Shown here: piece after piece, positions 43,917 through 52,203 of the stretch
How positions within the stretch are numbered: the stretch's first letter is position 1
Layout of the letters: each line of letters begins with the position of its first letter
Assembly (NCBI GenBank): GCA_944322285.1
Contig: CALUOR010000011.1
Coordinates: 1 to 64,000 of the forward strand
Length of the DNA: 64,000 bases
Reading direction: 5' to 3'
DNA from: an uncultured Bacteroides sp.
Lineage (GTDB): Bacteria > Bacteroidota > Bacteroidia > Bacteroidales > Bacteroidaceae
Translations under genes and position numbers: made by a program
The notes under the pieces: generated by a model
Told to the model about the DNA's origin: nothing
Database searches by the model: none
Seen by the model: only the letters and a program-made list of their open reading frames with translations

Positions 43917-43936
43917 ATTACGAAACTTTCAATTTA

Positions 43937-44122
43937 AGTAATTAATCATATTAATTTATACGATAAATGGGAATTTAGCGGGGCGGAGCCCCGCAATGTG
44001 TCAATGTGCTAATATGCCAATGTGCTAATGCCCTGCGGCATGAGAACACATTACCGCAAACACAGCGCAGCTCAATTTGCACATTTGCACATTAGCATAT
44101 TAGCACATTAAATTATCATTTA
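43937..44122 (+). repeat. palindromic element, type C core
   Basis: The long left end (AATTAATCATATTAATTTAT, continuing TACGATAAATGGGAATTTAGCG) and the right box TAAATTATCATTTA match the type A elements. The core is different: an adjacent GC hairpin (CGGGGCGGAGCCCCG), then arms of 8-bp units (AATGTGTCAATGTGCTAATA against ATTTGCACATTAGCATATTA). It lies upstream of the GH10-like gene. Confidence 0.85.
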
Positions 44123-44210
44123 ATTCTTAATAGTTATTTCCCGGCAAATATAAGTAAATCTGCATTAAAAGTGCCTCTTGTTCCGTGTTTTTTGGAACAT
44201 TTTCTGAAAA

Positions 44211-44252
44211 AATGAAGCCCAAACGTGCATCGCTGCATGTCTGGGCTTCATT
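44211..44252 (-). terminator. terminator of the L31 gene
   Basis: AATGAAGCCCA (44211-44221) and TGGGCTTCATT (44242-44252) form a perfect 11-bp stem, extended inward by ACGTGCA/TGCATGT. On the minus strand a run of T residues follows. It lies 33 bp after the L31 stop. Confidence 0.85.
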
Positions 44253-44284
44253 TGTTAACCTCCCTATAGGGTATGATACAAAAA

Positions 44285-44536
44285 TTATTTCTTGTGGTTA
44301 CCGTAGCGGCTCATGAACTTATCTACGCGGCCGGCGGTGTCTACCAACTTAGACTTACCGGTGTAGAAAGGATGTGACGAACTGGAGATTTCCAGCTTAA
44401 TCAGCGGATAAGTTTCGCCTTCGAACTCAATCGTTTCTTTCGTTGCCGCTGTAGAGCGGGACAAGAACATGTCGCCGTTAGACATATCCTTAAATACTAC
44501 CGGACGGTAATTTTCGGGATGAATACCTTTTTTCAT
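44285..44536 (-). CDS. rpmE2: 50S ribosomal protein L31, type B
   Basis: The 83-residue protein matches type B L31: [40 protein letters not shown]. The zinc-binding CxxC of type A L31 is absent, as expected for the B form. In many bacteria the B form replaces the A form under zinc limitation, but here it may be the only copy. A strong terminator follows and a TAnnTTTG box precedes it. Confidence 0.95.
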   Translation of the reverse strand: MKKGIHPENYRPVVFKDMSNGDMFLSRSTAATKETIEFEGETYPLIKLEISSSSHPFYTGKSKLVDTAGRVDKFMSRYGNHKK

Positions 44537-44626
44537 TTCGTTATTGTTTTTTTAATTCTTATATTCGGTTTACTATTGCTTGGTAACAAATAGTTGTGTA
44601 ATGGTCTTTACTTATTTTTCAGGCTG

Positions 44627-44634
44627 CAAAGATA
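44627..44634 (-). promoter_or_regulatory. candidate -7 element of the L31 gene
   Basis: The minus strand reads TATCTTTG, a perfect -7 match, 91 bp upstream of the L31 start. Confidence 0.5.
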
Positions 44635-44725
44635 GGCTATTTATTTGAAATAGAAAAAAGTTCGGTGAAAAAATAGGTTTATCGCGTTTTATTTCTGACT
44701 TTTGCAGATGAAAAATGGTATATGT

Positions 44726-45739
44726 ATGAAGAAAACGTTACTCTTATTGTCTTTTTTTGTGTGTATCGCTGTCATGGCTATGGCGCAACGCGATGCGAAG
44801 CAGCGTTTGTATAGCGTGGCTTTCTACAATCTGGAGAATCTGTTCGACACCATTCATGACGAGGGGAAGAACGATTACGATTTTTTGCCCGGTGGCAGTT
44901 ATAAGTGGGGGGCGAAGAAGTATGAGGCCAAGCTGAAGAATCTGGCACAAGTATTGTCTTCGCTTTCGCGCGAGCGAGTGCCGCAGGGGCCTGCCTTTAT
45001 CGGTGTGGCCGAGGTGGAGAACGATCGGGTGCTGGACGATTTAGTGGATCAACCTGCTATAGCCCATTATAAATATGTACATTATGAGGGCCCTGACAAG
45101 CGGGGTATCGACTGTGCCTTACTTTACGACCCGGCCCAGTTTGAGGTAAAAGCCTCGAAATTGGTATTTTCGCAACCTTTCCAAGGGGATACGCTTCATC
45201 CTACCCGTGGCTTCCTGATTGTAGATGGGCGTATGGCGGGTGAGCGGGTGTGTGTCATTGTCAACCACTGGCCATCGCGTGGGGCTGAGTCGCCCGTGCG
45301 GATACATGCCGCTCGTCAAGTAAAAGCTTTGGCCGACTCTTTGCGCCGGGAAGACCGCCGCTTGAAGCTGTTTGTCATGGGCGACATGAACGATGACCCC
45401 ATGGATGAAAGCATGCGCACACTGGGTGCCCGTAAATGGAAAAAAGACGTGGAGAAGGGCGAGTTTTACAATCCTTGGTGGGAAGTGTTGGAAGATGAAG
45501 AAAATGGTACGCTGCTCTATCGTGGCAAGTGGAATTTGTTCGACCAGATCGTATTGTCTAAGCCTTTGCTGAAGAAACGACGTGGGCTTCGTTATGTCGG
45601 TCACGAAGTGTTCAGCCGCGACTATCTCTTCCAAAAAGATGGCAAGTATAAGGGCTATCCTTTACGCACTCACGGTGGGCGCACTTGGCTTAATGGATAT
45701 AGTGATCACTTGCCTACCATTATTTATTTAAAAAAGTAA
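44726..45739 (+). CDS. secreted endonuclease/exonuclease/phosphatase-fold protein
   Basis: The 337-residue protein has a signal peptide (LLLLSFFVCIAVMAMAQ). The fold markers are present: VAFYNLENLFDTIHD (first Asn/Glu pair), FIGVAEVENDRVLDDL, VIVNHWPSRG with the catalytic His region, FVMGDMNDDPMDE, and GYSDHLPTI at the end. The family cleaves phosphodiester bonds in DNA, RNA or lipids with a divalent metal; the substrate is unknown. I use the ATG at 44726 because it starts a normal signal peptide and a TTTTG box lies just before the earlier ATG. Confidence 0.88.
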   Translation: MKKTLLLLSFFVCIAVMAMAQRDAKQRLYSVAFYNLENLFDTIHDEGKNDYDFLPGGSYKWGAKKYEAKLKNLAQVLSSLSRERVPQGPAFIGVAEVENDRVLDDLVDQPAIAHYKYVHYEGPDKRGIDCALLYDPAQFEVKASKLVFSQPFQGDTLHPTRGFLIVDGRMAGERVCVIVNHWPSRGAESPVRIHAARQVKALADSLRREDRRLKLFVMGDMNDDPMDESMRTLGARKWKKDVEKGEFYNPWWEVLEDEENGTLLYRGKWNLFDQIVLSKPLLKKRRGLRYVGHEVFSRDYLFQKDGKYKGYPLRTHGGRTWLNGYSDHLPTIIYLKK

Positions 45740-45865
45740 TGGGCCGTTGTTCGTATCTCGTTAAATGTGCAATATTGACTTTGCAATCTATAATTAAATA
45801 ACCTTTAATAAAAAAGAGGCGGCTATTTTTTGAAGATCAGATTCCGCTATTTGAAAGAGAATGCT

Positions 45866-45873
45866 TATTTTTG
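45866..45873 (+). promoter_or_regulatory. candidate -7 element of the aldolase gene
   Basis: TATTTTTG matches TAnnTTTG and lies 44 bp upstream of the ATG at 45917. It also excludes the in-frame codons upstream as starts. Confidence 0.5.
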
Positions 45874-45916
45874 CACAGAATTTAGAGATTCACTAACAAT
45901 TAAACTTTTAAACAAA

Positions 45917-46924
45917 ATGGTTAATTACAAAGATTTAGGCCTTGTGAACACCAGAGATATGTTCGCTCGTGCCATCAAAGGCGGTTATGCTATTCCTGCT
46001 TTCAACTTCAACAATATGGAGCAGTTGCAGGCTATCGTTAAAGCTGCGGTTGAAACCAAGTCTCCGGTTATCCTGCAGGTTTCTAAAGGCGCGCGCAACT
46101 ATGCCAACCAGACTTTGTTGCGCTACATGGCCGAAGGCGCTGTAGAGTACGCCAAGGAATTGGGCTGCGCTCATCCCGAAATCGTTCTTCACCTCGACCA
46201 CGGCGACAGCTTCGAACTGTGCAAGAGCTGTGTAGACATGGGCTTCTCTTCTGTAATGATTGACGGTTCTCACCTGCCTTACGAAGAAAACGTCGCTTTG
46301 ACGAAGAAGGTGGTTGAGTACGCTCATCAGTTCGATGTGACCGTAGAGGGCGAGCTGGGCGTATTGGCCGGCGTTGAGGACGAAGTTTCCGCCGAGCACC
46401 ACACTTATACGAACCCGGAGGAAGTCATCGACTTCGCTACCCGTACCGGTTGCGACTCTTTGGCTATCTCTATCGGTACGTCTCACGGCGCTTACAAATT
46501 CAAACCCGAACAGTGCCACGTTGACCCCGCTACCGGCCGTCTGGTTCCTCCTCCTCTGGCATTCGAAGTGCTGGATGCGGTTATGGAGAAACTGCCCGGA
46601 TTCCCCATCGTGCTCCACGGTTCTTCTTCTGTACCCCAGGAGTATGTGGACATGATCAACCAATATGGCGGCAAGCTGGAAGCTGCCATCGGTATTCCCG
46701 AAGACGAGTTGCGTAAAGCCGCCAAGTCTGCCGTTTGCAAGATCAACATCGACTCCGACTCTCGTCTGGCCATGACGGCTGCCGTTCGCAAGGTATTTGC
46801 CGAGAAGCCCGCTGAGTTCGACCCGCGTAAGTATCTGGGTCCGGCTCGCGACGAAATGGAGAAACTGTACAAGCACAAAATCATCAACGTACTGGGTTCA
46901 AACGACAAGTTGGCCAACCTCTAA
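45917..46924 (+). CDS. fba: class II fructose-1,6-bisphosphate aldolase
   Basis: The 335-residue glycolytic enzyme reversibly splits fructose-1,6-bisphosphate into two triose phosphates using zinc. Motifs: IPAFNFNNMEQ, VLHLDHGDSFELCK with a zinc-ligand His and catalytic Asp, SVMIDGSHLPYEEN, VTVEGELGVLAG, SIGTSHGAYKF, VLHGSSSVP and KINIDSDSRLAMTAA. The start at 45917 gives the standard MVNYKDLG opening. Codon use is strongly biased and G+C higher than in neighbouring DNA, as expected for a highly expressed gene. A good terminator follows. Confidence 0.96.
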   Translation: MVNYKDLGLVNTRDMFARAIKGGYAIPAFNFNNMEQLQAIVKAAVETKSPVILQVSKGARNYANQTLLRYMAEGAVEYAKELGCAHPEIVLHLDHGDSFELCKSCVDMGFSSVMIDGSHLPYEENVALTKKVVEYAHQFDVTVEGELGVLAGVEDEVSAEHHTYTNPEEVIDFATRTGCDSLAISIGTSHGAYKFKPEQCHVDPATGRLVPPPLAFEVLDAVMEKLPGFPIVLHGSSSVPQEYVDMINQYGGKLEAAIGIPEDELRKAAKSAVCKINIDSDSRLAMTAAVRKVFAEKPAEFDPRKYLGPARDEMEKLYKHKIINVLGSNDKLANL

Positions 46925-46946
46925 TCTTCATCGAGACAACTATATG

Positions 46947-46978
46947 AAAAAGCCGCTCCTTACCGGGGCGGCTTTTTA
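46947..46978 (+). terminator. terminator of the aldolase gene
   Basis: AAAAAGCCGCTCC and GGGGCGGCTTTTT form a GC-rich stem with one mismatch and a short loop, followed by a T-rich tail, 22 bp after the stop. Confidence 0.9.
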
Positions 46979-47077
46979 TTTATACCTTTCTATCAATTCT
47001 CCTATATAACGGTGATGGCCCGTATTTATTCTCACCTCATGGGGGAGTGTATCATAATTCAGAATTATTATCATTTT

Positions 47078-47157
47078 GTCACCCTGAGCGTAGTCGAAGG
47101 GTCTCATGTAGTGCTATGTGAGATGTTTCGACTCCGCTTCGCTCCGCTCCCTGACAG
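47078..47157 (+). repeat. palindromic repeat, type E
   Basis: GTCACCCTGAGCGTAGTCGA and the rest of the left arm to GGGTCTCA pair with the inverted right arm TGAGATGTTTCGACTCCGC to CCTGACAG around a short loop. Repeats of the CACCCTGAGCG-TCGAAGGGTC kind are widespread in Bacteroidetes intergenic DNA. Another copy in the opposite orientation lies inside element A3. Confidence 0.8.
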
Positions 47158-47311
47158 TTTGATAGTAATTTTCTGTTTTGATACACTCGGGACGGAATCT
47201 GTGAAATCCGTGTAACCGGCTTCCGCAAAAGAAGCTTGGCTACAGAAAACACAGTAAAGTTAAATAAAAATTGTCATTCTTACACAATAAGTGGGGAAAA
47301 AATAAAAAGGA

Positions 47312-47343
47312 TTTGCTTTTCAATATAAACACCCTTATATTTG
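47312..47343 (+). promoter_or_regulatory. promoter of the ATPase-DUF234 gene
   Basis: TTTG (47312-47315) and TATATTTG (47336-47343) are 20 bp apart, a full -33/-7 match. It lies 60 bp before the ATG. Confidence 0.65.
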
Positions 47344-47403
47344 CAAAATAAACCACGGTGAATTTTACAACGGTTTAATTTGAAAACGTAAATCTTATCT
47401 TTT

Positions 47404-48723
47404 ATGAAGTTCTATGATCGGACAAACGAATTGAAAGAGTTGCAGAATGTGCGTGAATTGGCTTTTAAGGACCATTCTAAACTGACCGTTCTGACCGGAC
47501 GCAGAAGAATCGGCAAGACCAGCCTCATATTCAAAAGTTGCGAGGACAGTACCACGTTGTATTGGTTTGTCAAAAGAAGCAATGAGGCGGATTTATGCCT
47601 GGAGTTTGCGGAAGCAATTACGCGGGTATTAGGCATTTCCGTACCGGGAAAGTTATACAGCTTCACTCGGCTTTTCGAGTTTGTTATGGAACAAGGGGTG
47701 CAACATGCCTTTAATCTGGTTATTGACGAATTTCAGGAGTTCTATAACATCAACCCCTCTATCTATAGCGGCATGCAGGACGTTTGGGACAGGTTTCGCA
47801 CCCGTACGCATGTAAACTTAATTATAAGCGGTTCGGTCTATACACTGATGGAAAAAATATTCAAAGATGCCAAAGAACCGTTGTACGGACGTAGCGACAG
47901 AGTTTTGAAGCTCTATCCGTTTCCGACATATGTGTTAAAAGAAATCCTGAAAGACTATAAGCCCGATTTTACTCCGGATGATTTGTTGGCTCTGTACACT
48001 TTCACGGGTGGCATTCCCAAATACATTGAATTGTTCATGGACGCCCGTGCGACCGATATGCCTCAGATGGTAGACTTTATGATTCAACCCGATTCGCCTT
48101 TCATGGACGAGGGGAATACACTGCTTATCCAAGAGTTTGGGAAAAAGTATGGAAATTATTTTTCCATTTTGAGTGCCATCGCTGATGGAAACAACACGAT
48201 ACCGACTATAGAAGACAGGTTGGACATCAGTCCCGGAGGTTATCTGAAGAGGTTGGAGGAGGATTACAATCTCATCATCAGGAAGCGTCCTATTTTTTCA
48301 AAGGAAGGAACACAGACGGTACGCTTCGAAATCTCCGATCCGTTTTTGCGCTTTTGGTTCCGTTATTTTCAAAAATACCAGTCACTCATTCAGATTCGGA
48401 ATTTCAAAGGACTGGCAACCATCATCAAAAACGACTATGCCACCTATTCAGGCTGGATGTTAGAAGACTATTTTAAGCAAAAGATGATGGAAAGCGGTGG
48501 TTTTCAAGACATCGGGTCATGGTGGGAAAGCAAAGGGAATGCGAATGAAATAGACATCGTAGGCATTTATCTGTTTGAAAAGAAAGCTTTGGTGGCCGAA
48601 GTGAAGCGGCAGAGAAAGAACTTCAAACCGGAATTGTTTCAAAAGAAAATAGATGTCATTCGGAACAAAATTCTTCATAAATTTGAGATTGAAAGCCGAT
48701 GCCTGACGTTGGAAGATATGTAA
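47404..48723 (+). CDS. archaeal-type ATPase with C-terminal DUF234 nuclease-like domain
   Basis: The 439-residue cytoplasmic protein has a Walker A motif (LTGRRRIGKTSL, ~31-42), a Walker B motif (NLVIDEFQEF, ~109-118), a winged-helix region (~270-320), and a C-terminal DUF234 domain. The last part has a PD-(D/E)XK-like pattern: NEIDIVGIYLF then ALVAEVKRQR, giving candidate catalytic Asp, Glu and Lys. Proteins of this kind are common orphans in Bacteroidetes and archaea; a defence or mobile-element link has been suggested, function unproven. It stands alone with its own promoter, flanked by repeat-rich DNA. Confidence 0.87.
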   Translation: MKFYDRTNELKELQNVRELAFKDHSKLTVLTGRRRIGKTSLIFKSCEDSTTLYWFVKRSNEADLCLEFAEAITRVLGISVPGKLYSFTRLFEFVMEQGVQHAFNLVIDEFQEFYNINPSIYSGMQDVWDRFRTRTHVNLIISGSVYTLMEKIFKDAKEPLYGRSDRVLKLYPFPTYVLKEILKDYKPDFTPDDLLALYTFTGGIPKYIELFMDARATDMPQMVDFMIQPDSPFMDEGNTLLIQEFGKKYGNYFSILSAIADGNNTIPTIEDRLDISPGGYLKRLEEDYNLIIRKRPIFSKEGTQTVRFEISDPFLRFWFRYFQKYQSLIQIRNFKGLATIIKNDYATYSGWMLEDYFKQKMMESGGFQDIGSWWESKGNANEIDIVGIYLFEKKALVAEVKRQRKNFKPELFQKKIDVIRNKILHKFEIESRCLTLEDM

Positions 48724-48828
48724 AGAAGATTTTCTCCGGATATGCAATGCCTCATCCTCCGCGAAAAGCGGTTTCTTTTCAATATTTTTCTCAATCAGAA
48801 AAGCAAGCGCAAAATGTCCGTTCAATCA

Positions 48829-48928
48829 GCGCACTATTTCCTCTCAACCGGCGCAGTGTTTCTCTCCAATCAGCGCAGTATTTAGGGGGTAAACACTGCG
48901 CTGACAAAACGGAAATAGCGCAGTGTTT
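48829..48928. repeat. 22-bp periodic inverted-repeat array (REP-like), copy 2
   Basis: Units GCGCACTATTT (48829), GCGCAGTGTTT (48851) and GCGCAGTATTT (48873) are exactly 22 bp apart. The inverted unit AAACACTGCGC follows at 48891, and another forward unit at 48918. The intervening sequence repeats as TCTCTCCAATCA-like. The same architecture with TTA in place of CGC occurs at 1905-1979. Confidence 0.8.
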
Positions 48929-49114
48929 CTGCGGCATCTAAATTGCTGAAAATCAAGCATATCTATAAATACTTACATTGAAAGGAGCTTTTAATCGTCT
49001 TTTCTTATACATCCGTTAACAATAACAGCTCCTGATTCTTAATGATGCTTAAATCTACTTGTAAAACAAAATTCCCACTCCTATGAATTCGAGAAAGAGT
49101 ATTGTCTATACCAT

Positions 49115-49415
49115 GATTATAAGTAACTAAGTAAGTGAACAAAATTGAATGATAATTTATCTGTTTCAGGGAACGCAGACGACGCAGAACACGCAGATGA
49201 ACGCAGACTTTTTCTTTGTCATGTCGAGCTTGTCGAGACATCTCACATAGAGCAGAGATGAGTATGACGTGAGACCCCTCGACTACGCTCGGGGTGACAG
49301 GCGAAGCCCTTTATTTTCCGTGAGCCTCTGCGCCCCGTCTGCGTAGTCTGCGTTCTCCTAATCAGTCCGCTAAATTCCCATTTATAGTATAAATTAAATA
49401 AGATTAGTTGCTTAT
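49115..49415 (-). repeat. palindromic element, type A core with a type E repeat inside (copy A3)
   Basis: Read on the minus strand, it starts with AACTAATCTTATTTAATTTA, continues TACTATAAATGGGAATTTAGCG, and ends ACAGATAAATTATCATTCAA followed by a TTGTTCACTTACTTAG tail, matching both extended ends of A2. Arms are GCAGA-based as in other type A copies. The loop, ~50 nt elsewhere, is interrupted by an 83-bp type E repeat. Confidence 0.85.
49218..49300 (-). repeat. type E palindromic repeat nested in element A3
   Basis: On the minus strand CTGTCACCCCGAGCGTAGTC and the following GAGGGGTCTCA match the left arm of the copy at 47078-47157; the right arm is GTGAGATGTCTCGACAAGC to ACATGAC. It sits exactly between the type A loop remnants TTTTTCTTT and GCGAAGCCC. 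Confidence 0.8.
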
Positions 49416-49631
49416 TTGTAGTTTTAATACCTCAATCCCTCTTTCTGCAAAAATATAATACTTATATCAAAAATACATTTCAAATTGTGTAGTTATGATA
49501 CCTAATCCGTGTATTATTAAGCCCTCGTTTACTCGAATTATGCCCAACTTTGTACCGTCTTAGCTGAGGAAATGTAATAGAAATGTAACAGGCTAAGCAC
49601 ACCTTATTATAATATATAAAGTAAACAAAAC

Positions 49632-50216
49632 ATGAATCGGAAGAGTTTTTGGGCTTTTCTTATGGGTATTGTTTGTTGCCTGTCGGTACAAGGGCAACAG
49701 ATAGCGGTAAAAACCAATCTGCTGTATGATGCCACCACCACCCTCAATGTAGGCGTGGAAGGGCGGCTGTCTCCACGGTGGACGCTGGACGTGTCTGCCA
49801 ACTGGAACCCGTGGACTTTCTCCGACAACAAGAAATGGCGTCAGCTGGCTATACAGCCCGAGGCGCGTTATTGGTTCTGCGAAGCCTTCAATGGTCATTT
49901 CGTGGGAGCGCACTTGCTGGGCGGCATTTACAACATGGGCAATTGGAATACGGACTTCAAGTTTCTGGGCACCGACTTTGGCAGCCTGAAGGATTACCGC
50001 TACGAAGGCTGGATGATAGGCGCAGGTGCGGTTTACGGTTATCAATGGTTGCTCTCGCGCCATTGGAGCATTGAGGCGGCCATCGGTATCGGCTATGTCT
50101 ACTCGCAGGCCGACAAGTATGAGTGTCCCACTTGCGGCGACAAGCTGGAGAACAACAAAAGCCATCATTACTTCGGCCCGACCAAAGCGGCCATTAATCT
50201 TATTTACGCATTCTAA
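49632..50216 (+). CDS. DUF3575 protein of the fimbrial operon
   Basis: The 194-residue protein has a signal peptide (FLMGIVCCLSVQGQQ) and a predicted small outer-membrane beta-barrel: QIAVKTNLLYDATTTLNVGV, amphipathic strands, and a C-terminal aromatic end INLIYAF. DUF3575 genes regularly precede FimA/Mfa-type fimbrial genes in Bacteroides, and a role in fimbrial biogenesis is inferred from that association. The CxxC at ECPTCG could bind metal or form a disulphide. The DUF3868 gene follows after 18 bp. Confidence 0.87.
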   Translation: MNRKSFWAFLMGIVCCLSVQGQQIAVKTNLLYDATTTLNVGVEGRLSPRWTLDVSANWNPWTFSDNKKWRQLAIQPEARYWFCEAFNGHFVGAHLLGGIYNMGNWNTDFKFLGTDFGSLKDYRYEGWMIGAGAVYGYQWLLSRHWSIEAAIGIGYVYSQADKYECPTCGDKLENNKSHHYFGPTKAAINLIYAF

Positions 50217-50234
50217 GAAAGGGGAGGGAACGAC

Positions 50235-51668
50235 ATGAAGACGAAAACAGCTATTATATATTATGGTGTAGCGGCCCTGCTGGCGGGCTTGTGTCTGCCT
50301 GCTCATGCGGAAAAGAACAATGGAACGAACCCGGGCAGCGGAGTGGCCGTGAGGAATGCGGACATTACTCGTGTGTGCGACAGCGTGACAATCTCGCTGG
50401 ACTTTGTGCTGGACAGCATGGATGTTCGCTCCGGTCAAAGTACCGTGTTGCAACCACTGTTTACCGATGGAACGGAGAAAGTATGGTTGCCTGCCGTGGA
50501 GGTGATGGGACGCCGCCGATACATCTACTACGAACGTAACGGCCGTCAGACCTATGCCGATGGTCCTGTACAGGTGATAGAGCATCGCAAGAACCGTCCG
50601 CAAACCGTTGATTATCATACGACATTGCTTTACGAACCTTGGATGGACAATGCCCGCTTGGAGCTGACCGAAGACCTCTGCGGATGCGGCCAGGTGCAGA
50701 GCAGCACGCAGCAGCCTTTGGCGCAGGCCGATGTGGCTTTTGTCCCTCATCTGGCATACATCACGCCGCAGGCTGTCACTCGCAAGATGCGGGAACTGAA
50801 AGGTTCGGCCTATCTGGATTTCCCTGTAAACAGAACGGAGATTCATCCCGACTACCGGCGTAATCCGCAGGAGTTGGGCAAGATACGCGCTACCATCGAC
50901 ACCGTCCGTCAAGACCCTGACGCAAGTCTCACCGCTGTCCGTATCAAAGGTTATGCCTCGCCCGAAGGTTCCTGGAAGCTGAACACCCGCCTGGCCCAAG
51001 GACGTACCGAAGCCTTGAGACGTTATCTGACGGACCGTTACCACTTCACCGACACACTTTTCATCACCGACTATGAGCCGGAAAACTGGGAAGGACTGCG
51101 AGCCTACGTGGCGCAGAGTGACTTGGCAGACAAAGACGGCATACTGACTTTGATAGACAGCGACCTGGAGCCTGACGCCAAGGAAGCCCGTTTGAAACGG
51201 GAACATCCGGAGAGCTATCGTCACTTGTTGGCCGAGTGTTATCCCGGTCTGCGTCGTTCGGACTATGTGGTGACGTATCAGATACGCGGTTTCAACGTGG
51301 ATGAGGCGAAGGAACGCATCTCCACCGACCCGCAGAAGCTCAGCTTGCAGGAAATGTTTGCCGTGGCACAGACCTACCGGCCGGGCAGCGAGGAGTTCAA
51401 GCAAGTGTTCGATGTAGCGGTACGCATGTATCCTGCCGACCCCATAGCGAACCTCAATGCCGCCAATGCCTTGCTGGAGAACGGTCAAGCTGCAGAAGCG
51501 CAGCCCTACTTGGAAAAAGCGGGAAACAGTCCGCAGGCCGCCAATGCCCGTGCCGTAGCCCTGCTGCTGCAACGCCGTTACAACGAAGCCCTTCCGCTGC
51601 TGCAACAAGCCAAGGAGGCCGGGTTGCCGGAGGCGGAGGAGAATATGAAGATATTTGGAAAGAAATGA
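50235..51668 (+). CDS. DUF3868 protein with OmpA-like and TPR-like regions
   Basis: The 477-residue exported protein has a signal peptide (ALLAGLCLPAHA), an N-terminal DUF3868 beta domain, an OmpA-like central part (VRIKGYASPEGSWKLNTRLA, then QGRTEALRRYL), and C-terminal helical repeats (DPIANLNAANALLENGQAAE). Such proteins accompany DUF3575 in fimbrial operons and may anchor the apparatus to peptidoglycan or the outer membrane. An unusually strong GGGGAGGG ribosome-binding site precedes the start. The stop abuts repeat A4. Confidence 0.87.
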   Translation: MKTKTAIIYYGVAALLAGLCLPAHAEKNNGTNPGSGVAVRNADITRVCDSVTISLDFVLDSMDVRSGQSTVLQPLFTDGTEKVWLPAVEVMGRRRYIYYERNGRQTYADGPVQVIEHRKNRPQTVDYHTTLLYEPWMDNARLELTEDLCGCGQVQSSTQQPLAQADVAFVPHLAYITPQAVTRKMRELKGSAYLDFPVNRTEIHPDYRRNPQELGKIRATIDTVRQDPDASLTAVRIKGYASPEGSWKLNTRLAQGRTEALRRYLTDRYHFTDTLFITDYEPENWEGLRAYVAQSDLADKDGILTLIDSDLEPDAKEARLKREHPESYRHLLAECYPGLRRSDYVVTYQIRGFNVDEAKERISTDPQKLSLQEMFAVAQTYRPGSEEFKQVFDVAVRMYPADPIANLNAANALLENGQAAEAQPYLEKAGNSPQAANARAVALLLQRRYNEALPLLQQAKEAGLPEAEENMKIFGKK

Positions 51669-51838
51669 TAAATGGGAATTTAGCGACTGCATCAGGAGAA
51701 CGCAGACTACGCAGACGGACGCAGAGGCTCGCAGAAAATAAAGGGCTTCGCCTATTTGCACTGAAAAAATATAAGTCTGCGTTCATCTGTGTATTCTGCG
51801 TCTTCTGCGTTCCCTGAGACAGATAAATTATCATTTAA
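51669..51838 (+). repeat. palindromic element, type A core, copy A4
   Basis: TAAATGGGAATTTAGCG at left, GCAGACTACGCAGACGGACG arm, loop with AAAGGGCTTCGCCTATTTGC, inverted CTGCG arm, and AGATAAATTATCATTTA at right. It is nearly identical to A2 over its whole length and begins directly at the DUF3868 stop codon. Confidence 0.9.
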
Positions 51839-51877
51839 ATAGCTCTTTGACATAGTGGGAAATAAGGGAAAAAAGTG

Positions 51878-51885
51878 TAACTTTG
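51878..51885 (+). promoter_or_regulatory. candidate -7 element of the 89-aa gene
   Basis: TAACTTTG matches TAnnTTTG, 34 bp before the ATG at 51920. It lies just outside the right end of repeat A4. Confidence 0.5.
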
Positions 51886-51919
51886 CACTACATGAAAATG
51901 TACAATAAAGTATATCAAA

Positions 51920-52189
51920 ATGGAAAAGACGAATTCATTTAATGAAGAAGAGATGCAAGTATGCCGACAACTCGGAGTAAACGACATCAATGAGCTAGAC
52001 GATGAATTACGCAGCTATGTCCGTGCACTTACTCATGTAAAAGAAGTAGCTGAGAAAGGCGCGGAGGAAGACTTTGTAACCAAAGAACAGCTGGAAATAG
52101 ATTTACGTGAAGCACTCACAGAAGCATTCCATGCAAAGCGAGAAGGCCGCAAGCTAAAAACCTTACAAGAGCTGATTGATGAGCTGTAA
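51920..52189 (+). CDS. small acidic cytoplasmic protein (89 aa), unknown function
   Basis: The protein is helical, highly charged and lacks a signal peptide (MEKTNSFNEEEMQVCRQLGV, ending LKTLQELIDEL). Size and charge would suit an antitoxin, anti-sigma or adaptor protein, but I recognise no family. It has its own -7 box and lies between two directly repeated type A elements, inside the fimbrial locus. It may regulate the fimbrial genes; nothing in the sequence shows this directly. Confidence 0.6.
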   Translation: MEKTNSFNEEEMQVCRQLGVNDINELDDELRSYVRALTHVKEVAEKGAEEDFVTKEQLEIDLREALTEAFHAKREGRKLKTLQELIDEL

Positions 52190-52203
52190 GTAAAAGTTAT
52201 ACT

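Larger units (their letters stand above)
46979..47403. other. intergenic region with one palindromic repeat and a promoter
   Basis: This ~425-bp gap has no credible gene. It contains the type E repeat (47078-47157) and the promoter of the ATPase gene (47312-47343). The rest is AT-rich and featureless. Confidence 0.6.
48724..49631. other. 908-bp non-coding region rich in repeats
   Basis: No gene is credible here. It holds the 22-bp array (48829-48928), the nested type A/E element (about 49115-49415), and AT-rich DNA leading to the fimbrial operon. CAACTTTG at 49545-49552 is a weak -7 candidate for that operon, 80 bp before its first gene. Confidence 0.7.
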
